NCBI RefSeq assembly: GCF_000005505.3
Contig: NC_016133.3
Coordinates: 41,257,237-41,321,236, forward strand
Reading direction: 5' to 3'
Source of the DNA: Brachypodium distachyon
Taxonomy: Eukaryota; Streptophyta; Magnoliopsida; Poales; Poaceae
DNA: 64,000 nt
The notes under the pieces are model-generated. The model worked only from the letters and a program-made list of their open reading frames with translations. It was not told where the DNA came from and did not search any database. Made by a program: the position numbers and the translations under genes. Each line of letters opens with the position of its first letter. Position 1 is the stretch's first letter. This document shows positions 1-10,446 of the stretch, in pieces.

Positions 1-3000
1 TTTTTATTGGATAAGATCAGAGGCAGATGAGGAGTACGACGGAGAAGCCATGTAGCAGTGGATCTGATGGTTGCGTTAGGTGTTCCGGTGCATGCATTGT
101 TGATTTTCGTGAGTTGTCACACAATTAGCAAGGCAGTACGAGTGCGACTCCACTGTTTCTTTCAGTACCGGTGCACGTACGCCACTCAAATACGGAGTAC
201 TCAATAACTAGTTAAGTAGTACTAGTGTACGTATATCCCGCAGAAAATGGTATGGGCAAGTTAATGTGGACAAGTTATGTATCGTTGACAGTTACCAAAT
301 GAGTGCGTGACGTGAGAGGAACGAACCATGAAACAGCCGCACCAAAAAATTGCAATGGCCGCAAACACCGTCGAGACCTCCCATTTACTCCGCCACAGCA
401 CGCTACTCACTGCTTCGTACACGCTGCGCGACAAAACCGGTGATGCGACGTCTATGTGTGCTGTGCCCATCGCCCGTCCTCCTTTTATTATCAACCACAA
501 AATGCAGTATATATACACCTTCGTGCAAACCAAGTGTATACCCCCGACCATGTATACCTTGCCCGGCCTCCTTGGCCACATTGCATAATTTTCGTTGAAT
601 CAACGGGAAACGGATTAGGACTTGTAGTAGTAACAAACAAACAAAGGAGCCGGTGACTGTCACGCTGAAGAGGATGGAAGCTTCTTTCGGACGCCGACGC
701 CTGCCCAGTGCCCACGCCACCCCTCCACTTACGCCGGCGAGAGCGACGCGGTCGGGCTGCCGATGGACGGTCACCCCGGCCGCGCGTGCGCTCCTGGGAC
801 TTGAACGGATGCTCGACACGGCGCCCCGCGTTCGTTGTCGCGTGTGGCAGGATGCCGCCGCGTGTTGTTACAAGTTTGCTTGCTTGGGAGCGAGAATTTG
901 TTTTTAGGTGAGCGAGACCGAGAGAGAGAGAGGGAGAGTGGGGGTGGGAAGAGGACAGCGTGGTTGCTGCGCTGATGGGAACGGAAAGGGACGGGGAAAA
1001 ATCTTCACGCGCATTCCGGTTGAATTTTGCTACGGAGTACTAGCTAGTTGCTGCTGCGTTCGATCATCGGACGTTCTCGATCCGCTGTCGACAGCCACTT
1101 CTGGTTAATCTGAGGCAGAGCTGATCCGAGGTGTTCTTTTATTCTGTCGGTGAAAAATGTTAACCTTCTCATCCAATAAACCCTTGTAGGAAAATGTAGA
1201 GCATCTCTGGTTTAGCTGCCTACACTTATTTAGCAAAGGTGGCATGTGCACGTACTGATTTAGAAAGTGTCACTTGCAGCTGCAGTTATATCAATCAATC
1301 CATCTTCCTCAACTTTGGTCTATGGAGGCGGCCGTTCTTGCGGTTGGAACCTCCGACATCGCGAATATGTGTTTGCATGATGTGCACGTACGTACAGACT
1401 CGATTAGTTTAAACTTTTTTTCTCGTGCCTGTCGTCATGCAATATGTACCAGAAAACATTAACAAATTTGGTTCCGGCGTTGTGTTTGGAATTTGGGACG
1501 CAAATATTCACGGGTATATCTTTTGGAACAGTATAATATCCCCACTGGACTCTCAAAGTTGCAACTTGCATGCAAGGCGTTGGAATTCCTTCAGCGAGAT
1601 TTTGGCAGGAGATTTTGCTGGTGTGGCCACATGTGTGTTGTGTAGGCGATAATTAAGCAAAGCCATCATAATGGGCATCGGAAGAGAGAGAAAAACAATC
1701 AGGGGTCAATTCGTTGAATGAAATTAGGTGACACTAGCTAGTGGACGTTTATGTTATCTTTGCTTTTCTGTTTATGTGCGTAGTGTACGTACTGTGCAAA
1801 AGTAGCCAAATCAACCAACCCAGCCCACTAATCATTGCGTAAAGCGCATCGTTTTATCCACCTTAATCAGATATTTTGTTTTGGTAGCAACTAGCAAGTG
1901 TGTTTAAGTTTGAGAATCCCCCCCACCTCTGTTTGGTGCATGCATGCGACAGGGTATATATTCCTTCGTCCATAATAATCGCGCACTGTTCATTGATCGT
2001 GCTTCCATTATCCTTGACGACTCGATCACCACAACCCCAAATTAACCTGTCCAAAACCTTGCTAGGACGAAAGAGCAGTAGCACACGCCAAATTGCATGC
2101 AGCTCCGGTACCATCACTCGGTCGATCAGCCTGTCGCTACAATGTTTTTCGCCGTGATATAGGCAGGAAGCTCCACGTACATTCCCTGCAACTGCACCCT
2201 GCCGCGGTGCCATCGCTCGCGCCGCACCTGAGCGAGCGAGAAAAGCCCCCGGAAAACGAGAGGACGGGGGCCGGGGTGGGCAGGGGAGTCCCCCCACCGA
2301 CCATCGTCACAATGTCGCCACGGCCACGGCGCGCATGGCATGCAAGCGACGTGATGGTTGGTGGTGGGCGCGGGCGCCGTGGCGGATCCGCAGCGGGGCA
2401 GGGGGTCCACATGCAGCCAGGTGCGCCGGCGCGCGGAGGACACTTGGCCCGACACGCACCCGGCCAGTGTCTCCGTCTGGCCGTCTCCATACCCTTGGCA
2501 TCTCATCTTGGTCGCGCGACGCCAGCCTCCGGGGACCGACCGATCGCCGCGGTGTCTCCGGACAGGGAGGTTTTGCACGCGTGCCATCTCACCAAATTAT
2601 AATCATCGTGACGGTGGCACACGTCACTCCTCCGAAGTCCCAAATCCACCGGCACCGAAGCTTAGTCACTTCCGCGCGAACGAATCCACCGAAGCTAGTC
2701 TATCTAGTCTTTGCTTCCGTCCTCAGAAAAGAAGAAACAAGTCATGTGGTACAGAACGGATCAACCCCGCCGGGGGGGGGGGGGGAGCACGCAGGAGCAC
2801 GAGCCCACCATCGCAAGCGTACGAAGCGGTCACGTGGAGCCGGCATGGGCCTGCGCGTGCGCGACACCGACCGACGTCCTGGCTGGCGGGGCCCCGTCCC
2901 TTGCGCGCGTCCACATCGGCATCGCCTGCCTCAGATGGAGCCTGTCGCAGTGGGCCCATGCCGTCAGGACTGACAGCGGTGGCAGGCCGCGTGAAGCCTC

Positions 3001-3466
3001 GGGGCGCGCGCGCGGGCTGGCTCTCACTGTGGGCGCTGGCGGCGGGCGCGCTCCAGCTAGCCCGGCTGGATCGCCCGCGGTGAGGCCGCCAGCACGTGCC
3101 GCGTGGCAGGACACGTGCAGGAGGGAGAGCTGGAGGCGGCCTCGGGGAGTCGGGGGCTGACAGCTCGGCTTCACCGGTGTCGCCGTCTCAGCGAGCACGG
3201 AGCACCTGCCCGTGCTGTGCAGGGCGACCGTTCACACGACTGGAGCGCCGGGAATGCGCGTGTGGAGGGAGGTGGTTGGTGGCGCGTGCACACACGCCGA
3301 TTCTAGAGCCTTTGGTGGGCCGCTGCTTCTCTGAATTTAGCGCCGTCGTTCGTTCGTAGCTTCGGAAGCTTTTCCCGGCGGCAAATCAGACGCCAGGATG
3401 AGTTATTTTAAGACTTGCAAATTCGGCTAGTAGTTTTTGGCTACATACCCGTATCTCAGTATCTGC
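1..3466. other. Gene-poor left end with a GC-rich stretch
   Basis: No open reading frame here resembles a known family. Positions about 2160-3340 are strongly GC- and CpG-rich, with many overlapping short frames on both strands as expected by chance in such composition. A run of 14 G lies at 2772-2785. The flanks (1-2000 and 3340-3466) are AT-richer and look like ordinary intergenic DNA. The GC-rich block could be the promoter or first-exon region of an unrecognised gene or a captured fragment, but no splice-consistent coding path was found. Confidence 0.5.
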
Positions 3467-4231
3467 GGGCATGTTTGGATCGGTAAGAACGGTGACCTTG
3501 CCAATAAATTGGCACGCCCGTGAGATTTGGTCTCTTTGGATCGATGCCAGTTTTTGTACGCCCTGCCAACCTTGGGCGCGCCCACGTCTAATTTTCATCA
3601 ACGCGAGGGCACAGCAACGGCGGAGAAACCGTCCGCCAACAAATTGGCGACCAAATCCTGCGTGAGCTCTCATCCTGATATACTACCGAAGCAGCAATCT
3701 TCTCGTCTTGATTTCTCTCCTCAGCTGCACACCACGAGAACCGGAAGTCTTTAGATCTATAGCTGCCGTCGGAGCGCGGCTCCGGCAGCCATGATTTCGT
3801 GAAGGCCGATCTCCACGATTCTTCCTCCCCTCTCTCCAAGGATCAAATCGCACCCCCATGGTCAGAACTCAAGAGTCCCATCATAACCACGTTGATCCCC
3901 TTTTCCTTGTTATGTTTTGCGGCGGCAGCGATATGCTAGTTCTGCAATATTCATTTATAAATACTACGAGTAGTTGATTTTGGTGTTTCTTGATCACATC
4001 CATGTCACTCCTTTAATCCTGTGCTTCATTGATATATTTCTCTTTGCTATTTTTCCCCGATTGCAGGCACATTGTACATCAACCAAATTGAAGCCAATGA
4101 TCAGTAAACTTTTGGCATGCACCATGGCTACAATCCAAACAAGCACATGCTGCCAATGTTTTGGTCATGCCTTTGATTTGGTCATGCCAATATTTTGGTA
4201 AGGCTAAGTGGGGCTCAATCCAAACAGACCC
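3467..4231. mobile_element. Non-autonomous DNA transposon, 765 bp, TSD TGC
   Basis: The two ends form a terminal inverted repeat: GGGCATGTTTGGAT at the left and the reverse complement of GGGTCTGTTTGGAT at the right, 12 of 14 matching. Subterminal similarity continues inward for roughly 60 bases (CCTTGCCAATAAATTGGCA on the left against CCTTACCAAAATATTGGCA read inward from the right). The element is flanked by the trinucleotide TGC at 3464-3466 and 4232-4234. No transposase frame is present. GGG-starting ends and a 3-bp duplication fit PIF/Harbinger (Tourist-like) elements, although those normally duplicate TWA, so the superfamily is tentative. Confidence 0.7.
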
Positions 4232-4234
4232 TGC

Positions 4235-5094
4235 ATGCTTTACGCCGAGAGACCGCGCCCATGGACTCTCCTAATTTTGCTTTCAAATTAGTGCTATTTG
4301 AAAGCTCTAACCCGAAGATTCACCTATCTGAAAAGTTCATACTAGAAAATCTCTGAATTTGCTGGTGCTCGCACCAGGCCTAAAGATTGGAAAAAAAAAT
4401 AGGACCATGATTCCTCTGAATTTCTAAGAACGAGCATGCTATTTAGGATCTCTCTGATTTCTTAGGAAGGCTATGCCATGGGATTTCATTTGAGTAATTC
4501 CCGTGAATCGAACTTGTACACACAAAAATCATAAGAATACAACTGCATAAGACTATCTAAACATTGTTTGAACCAAAGAGCCGAACGAATAAACTATCGA
4601 AGATTTGTTTTACTTTAAATTTTCTTCTTCAGAGGTTCGCCCTAGTTGTGAGCCCTCTTTATGAAAAAAAAAACTAAATAAATGATGCTCGCAAAGAAAA
4701 GAAGGAAAAAGGGAGCTTTGGAAAAAATAATGGGCTTTGCTGGGCCAATTTGGTTTTCAAGGTACACAGTCAAAATCCCCTAGAATATTTTTTTGGGGAA
4801 CTGTAAACACAGCGAGAAACAGAATCGGCAAGGAGTCTCTAGTCGCTGGGCCGCGCATTACTCGTACAAGGGCCTGAGGTTCCGGTGAGATTGCAAGACT
4901 GAGTTCTTTTATGCGGACAAGAATAAAATTCTCAGGTTTGGCGTTACTTCTAACAATTGTTCGTGTTACATTGGCCTCATCCCTGAACCGAGCCTTGACA
5001 TCCTCTGTTGTTTCATTAGCTTGACCTTTCCGGGTACCGTTGTCAATGCTGCAGTTTTTTAGCCGGTTACAATGTCTGTTGAACATGGATCTGC
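4235..5094. other. Intergenic, no gene seen
   Basis: AT-rich sequence with short A-runs. No coding signal or repeat pair was recognised before the duplicated segment that starts near 5095. Confidence 0.5.
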
Positions 5095-5652
5095 TTGCTT
5101 ATTGCCCTGCTGCAACTCTGCTTGCGTATTCTGAATTTTGCTGTCAGTTTTGCCACTGTAGTTTTTTTCCTGTTCTAACAACAAGTCTATTGTCCTTATA
5201 CGATAGATGTGCTGCTAACAGATATGCAAAATAACATGACATTGCAGCCAACCATAGGAGAGTCCAGATTTCAGACATCAACACAAGTTCTGCTTCATCA
5301 CGGAAAACTTGCCTCAGAAAAATATGCAGGTGAGGTATCACAAATTCACAATTGGATCTCCACCAGGAGGTCTGTAGTCTTGGTTGTGTTCAATACTTCA
5401 ATCTCTTGTATCTCTAGTGGTTCGCTGAATATAATTTCTAGAAGCAAAGAAAACGAACCGATCATAAAATTATCTTGGTAAAACAAAAATTGATCATATA
5501 ATCTCAGGGGAAATGGGCGTTGTGGTGGACATCTTGGTGCTCCCTGCTACTCCTACTGAAGTGCTCCAAAGGAACAAAAATTTCACATCCTACGTGTGAG
5601 AACACACAATTCCCCACACCACACGCAACAAAACCTCGGAGATACGGAGGGG
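5095..5652. repeat. Diverged duplicate of the 3' flank of the F-box pseudogene (copy A)
   Basis: This stretch aligns in the same orientation with 6130-6590. Shared blocks include ACAACAAGTCTATTGT, GAGAGTCCAGAT, TTCTAGAAGC and CTGAAGTGCTCCAAA, in the same order with indels. In copy B the block lies immediately downstream (minus strand) of the F-box pseudogene stop. In copy A it abuts an F-box start region at about 5653, so copy A reads as the 3' flank of a second tandem F-box gene. Confidence 0.7.
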
Positions 5653-5830
5653 CGGGAGATGCAGCAGGATCTCCACGAAGACGTCCGTGGGGAATTCCTC
5701 GCCCGGATCCATTGCTGCTTGCAGCCGAAAGCGCGTTGGCGTTGCCTCGTAGATGGGTTTCTGTGGATCACCTCGATCCAGCTCTGCTTGGTACTAGTAC
5801 TAGTAATCTTCTTTCTTTCTTTTTTCTTTT
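5653..5830 (-). pseudogene. F-box gene remnant: 5' leader plus first codons only
   Basis: Read on the minus strand, an ATG at 5712-5710 opens the sequence MDPGEEFPTDVFVEILLHLP, nearly identical to the start of the pseudogene at 7835. Upstream, 5713-5830 matches the leader at 7836-7960, including a shared stretch around GCCTCGTAGATGGGT. After about 20 codons the similarity stops at ~5653 and passes directly into sequence matching the 3' flank of the neighbouring F-box copy. The copy has therefore lost almost its whole coding region and cannot encode an F-box protein. Confidence 0.75.
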
Positions 5831-6129
5831 GTTTTTGCGGGTATTCTTCTTGTTTTTTCTTGGGATCGGTTGCGTCGTCGTCCTTTGAATTTAAATACGA
5901 ATCAGTATGCCTTCGTGTGTATATATACTCTAATGATGGGATTGAATCAATCTACTGATGGATGCGGCAAATTGAGACTCAGAATCTAGGAGTACAAGCG
6001 AAGGAAAAAAAAATGCATGTTGTACGGAGGATCTTTGTTGCCGAAGATGCATCGCGGAGCCGCCGCAATATATGTCTATCTACTGTAGCAAATCAGGCAC
6101 ATACCCGCCAACAGCATGATCCTCTGAAT

Positions 6130-6590
6130 ATTCTGCTTCTGCTTGCGTTATCTGAAGTCTGAACTTTACTGCCAGTTTTACTACTACTAGTTTTTAAAAA
6201 AAAAATCTGTTGGAACAACAAGTCTATTGTTCTTAGCCTGATATTGTAGCCAAGCATAAGAGAGTCCAGATGTCATACATCAAGTTCAACACCAGTTCGG
6301 CTTTATCATGGAAATTTTGCCTCAAAATAAACAAATGCAGAGGCTGTGCAGTGATGTATCACAATAGGGATCTAATGGTTGAATTGAATCTGACTTCTAG
6401 AAGCCAGAAACAGAAAAACCGGTCATATTACGAAATATAGACGGTGCCTTGGAGGACATATGCGTTCCGGTGGACATATATTGGTTTGCTGAAGTGCTCC
6501 AAATCGAACAAAAAATTAACATGCACATAGAAAGAACGCGCCAATCCCCGCAACATGGAACAAAATCTCAAGAGATACAAAGGGGACGGA
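6130..6590. repeat. Duplicate of the F-box 3' flank (copy B)
   Basis: Direct-orientation partner of 5095-5652, located just downstream (minus strand) of the F-box pseudogene stop at 6711. See copy A for shared blocks. Confidence 0.7.
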
Positions 6591-6710
6591 CCGAAAAATC
6601 GTTAGAAAAGAGAGAACAGAGCTATCTCTAAGAACTAATAAAGCCCCTTTTATCTTATCGAAAAATCTCTAAGACCCAGCCCAGAAATAAATCGAGGAAT
6701 CCATCTTCGT

Positions 6711-7835
6711 TCACCGACACTCGTAAACACTCAATGGCTCCGTGGTCTCGACATAGTTGAAGGTCCAGCAGGTTTTGCCACGGGTCTCGATGATGGCGGC
6801 CACCGCCCCTTTGTTTCTCTCACTGATATCCACCGTGCCCCGCCGCGCCTCCCTTCTGTCATCGCCTGGCCTGTGGTGCCTGTACAGGACAGAACCTTTG
6901 CAGTTCCGCCACGGCAACCACTTCAATGTAAGGATGCACTCGCCGCCGTGAGCAAAATGCGTCTGTGTGAGGTGTTGATGACGGGAGCAAGGGCATCTGC
7001 ACGATGTACCAGCGGCTCCAGCTCCGCTCCCCTCCTCTTGCACCTTCCAAGACCCACACCGTTGTCGCCGTGTCGTCGCTAATGGCGATGCCCAACCTCC
7101 CGTGCACCTCGGCCAGGTACCAGCTGTTAGGCGACTAAGGCATAGTAACAGAATGCACGAACGGGATCGGGCCCATGGACGTGACGTGGTCGTCCTCGAG
7201 GTCGATCGACATGACCTTCGTCTTCGCGCCCTCCGTGGCCCAATACGTCGTGCCGTCGACGCTAACGATGCCGGCACCGGGTTTGAGGTGGCTCTTGGGG
7301 CTGGCCGTAGCAACGACGACGTCCCGCCAAGACGTCTCGCCGAGCGTGAACACCCAAACTTGTTCGAAGAAGAACGGGACGTGCACGACCTTGTACCGCC
7401 CCGTTACGCGAAGCTATACTTGCGGTGCCAACACGGGTCATCCATGTCGGGCGGCGGGGACGGGACGGCCAGAGCGGAGCCGGTGAGCGGGTTGGCGACG
7501 GTGATGGCGGCGCCGCCGGACATCCGGTTGCAGAGGCACACGAGGCCGTTGCACGTGCCCACAGTGTCCATGCCTGAACTGTAGCGGCGAGCCATGTCGC
7601 TGCCGGTCCTCCACAGCTTCCTGCCGCGCTCTGCCGCGGGTCTGTCGTCGAGGACGTAGGCGGACTCTCCGACGGCGACGAGAACCTTGGGGCGGCTCTG
7701 CATCTCCGTGGTCCACCTGTCGACGGCGTCGCGCCAGCGCCGGCAGACAAGGCGGCACCGGCGGCAGGAGCTGGGCCGGAGCAGCAGCAGGATCTCTACA
7801 AGGACGTCCGTGGGGAACTCGTCGCCCGGATCCAT
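6711..7835 (-). pseudogene. F-box protein pseudogene (F-box plus beta-propeller-like C-terminal region)
   Basis: The frame opens at ATG 7835-7833 with MDPGDEFPTDVLVEILLLL, an F-box whose intact relative lies at 20548-21789. The two proteins align along most of their length, with shared blocks such as GLVCLCN/GLLCLCD, VFTLGETSWRDV and YVETTEPLSVY. Three lesions are visible relative to that paralogue: an apparent 10-bp deletion after the codons for KYSFA near 7404, which shifts the frame and creates a stop; an in-frame TAG at 7137-7135; and a second frameshift near 6960, after which the correct C-terminus is read up to the stop at 6711. F-box proteins are substrate adaptors of SCF ubiquitin ligases; this copy should give only a truncated product. 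An automatic annotation might hide the lesions behind false introns. Confidence 0.75.
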
Positions 7836-10446
7836 TGCAGCGGCAGGAGGATCGATCTCTCTCCCCCGCGCACGCCTTGTCGTGGGTGCCTCGTAGTCGT
7901 AGATGGGTGTCCGTGGATATCGCCTCGATGGAGCCCTACTTTGGTACTGTAGTAATAAATCTCTTCTTTTCCAAGGAAACCGGGTTTTAGACGGAAAGGG
8001 TTTCTCTGCGGCAAGAAATACATACCTCATACTACATATCTTGGTTTGTATGGTAAGCTTAGATCTTGTTCTAGCAAGACTACAATGCCGTCATCAGGCA
8101 TTTATCCTCGACCAAGTTACTCGGCGGACAACCTGCGCTGAAGTGTACAGTCTGGACTATAATATGTTGCTATTTTAATCAGCTCGCCATTGAATCTCCT
8201 GATCAATTCCCTGATGTACCAGCTCAGTATATGATCACTACAGCTAAGATTAAACATGTGAAAGGAGGATATCATCTAATGCATAGTGAATAATTTAAAC
8301 TCAATCAGGCTTACTTGGCAATGAAGCTGCCCAAATGAGCATCAGCGAGCTGTGTGGCGTGGCAAATAGCTCCTAGAGAAGTTGTCCGTCTTTCTGTCTA
8401 GCGAAGCCATTGCAAATGAAAAGTATGTTTTCCTTCGACAAAAAATGAAAAGTATGCTGAACTTCATAGTTCAGAAGACTTAACAGGTCTCAAAACTCAC
8501 TCCTAAGGAATATGCTACAGCCATATATCAATTAATAAACACAAGGAGATTGATGCCATTGGCTCTTCTCATCTTCTGCATTATACATGGAGAAGAAGAA
8601 TGCATAAACTGCATCGTACTGACTATATATTCACATATGTTTGGACGAGTATGTATACTCATTTTGCGCAAGGACCTCCTAACATTTTACTAACAAACCT
8701 ACTACAAGAATCATATATCCTTCAAAGTACTAGAGTAAACACTAATTCTCACTGTCTTTCCCACTGCAATTCTCAATTTGCTTTTGTATTTGCCATGAAG
8801 CCCCTTACAATGCAATGAGACTGATAATTTGTAATGGAGTGGATTTTTTTTTGTAAAGTTCACATCACTAAGACAACAGAACTAAAACTAACATATCGAG
8901 CAGGAACAGAAAGGTCCAGAAGATGAAACATAATGCAGCTGGATAATTGATGTGATACTTGCTACAATGAAACCTAAACCCTCCTTTCTCAACTTCAAGA
9001 GCTTCAATCTTTAAGTAGAATCTAGAGATTGCCAAGTAGGCCTTACCTTTGATTCTGCCCTATGAGTACCCAGTTCACTAGCAACCAATTCAACAAGCAT
9101 AGGAGTAACCCATGGCAATTGGTGCTGGTGTCAGATAGCATGTTAATACTTCATAGAAATCTTTGCAAAAACAGTTCCATATAAAATTAATGGATGCAAT
9201 TTTCAAACATGTAAGAGCTATCCATGTTCTGAGCTTGACAAACAAAAGGTAGGAGACGGGAACCCACCACTTCAGGAAACAGAAGAGCTTTGAGAAAGCT
9301 TGTGCACCAACTAGAAAGAACTACACTGCTTCGTAATAAAAAAAACTATGCATATAACTGAAAACAGTGAGTATATAATGGATAGAACAGGACTAGTCAT
9401 ATCTGAACATTGACACTTCACCGGCCATGTATTGCTTCCACTAAATACTAAAGTGTCTATACATAAAAGAGTGGACATGTTAGAATTATTGATTACATGT
9501 GGTGTGCATTCTAAAGCATTAATGTGAAACATACCTGATCAAATCCATCTGATCCCAGATTCTTACACCCTCTTCTCATGGCTCACTGGCACCAACAGTC
9601 GCTTATCTTTCCTGCTAAGGAAATAGCAAGGCCCTCAAACTTGTGTTAAATTGTTAAGAGGTTAAACCATGCAACATACAAACAATTGATAGTAAACATC
9701 ACCACCACCTTCCATAGAAAAGGAAACAGAAGAAAGTGGTACAATTTTAGTTTTACAAGTAACTTAACCTTCTTTTTCCTTTTTCGGATGTTAACTGAGC
9801 ATCACATGCAAATCAACTTTGAATGTGGACATGAACCACACCCACTGAAGTCAACACATATTTCTTCTAGCAATTTGCCATTCTATTCGCCCATGCATAG
9901 AAGAAAGATGTTGTCATATGAGGGGAAACATGCTCTCCAAGCTTTTGTAGCCTTTAAAGTCATTTCAATGACTGCTGAAAAGATCACCAGAAGAATAAAA
10001 GGATATTGTTCACATTAGAAATTCAAAAATGCCCAGAAGGTTATTGGTTTCTCCCAGCGGATTACTAAAGATGCCCAGAAGGTAAAAAATGTTGGGGCTT
10101 GACACAGTTGCAGATTTAAGTTTCCCCTACCAGCTCAACTATCAGAAAGTAGCACCATCACTTTTGGAATATTGTAGGAATTGTCAACTTGAACCTCAGT
10201 TTGGCAATTGAAGGCAAAAGAGTTTTTTCCAGTACCGGGACAGTAGTATTGTGACAAATCTGACGCTGTACTATCCACAAATTTTACTTCTGGTAGTAAA
10301 GGTCAATGCAGAATAAATTTAATCGTGAGCCAATTTTACATTTAAGGGCTAAGGTAAATACAGGTAGCATAAATCAACTGAGAGCTACATTGAGATCTCT
10401 TCTGTATTTGACATCAAGAGACAGATAGCTGATAATCCAACAATTC
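7836..10446. other. Intergenic between F-box pseudogene and NET2
   Basis: Bases 7836-7960 are the leader shared with the 5.7-kb remnant. The rest is AT-rich. The part next to 10446 should hold the NET2 3' untranslated region. No other gene, clear transposon or strong repeat was identified. Confidence 0.5.

Noticed and set aside
2093..3198. Several frames of 120-240 residues on both strands
   Set aside because: Mutually overlapping, arginine/proline/alanine-rich products typical of random GC-rich DNA.
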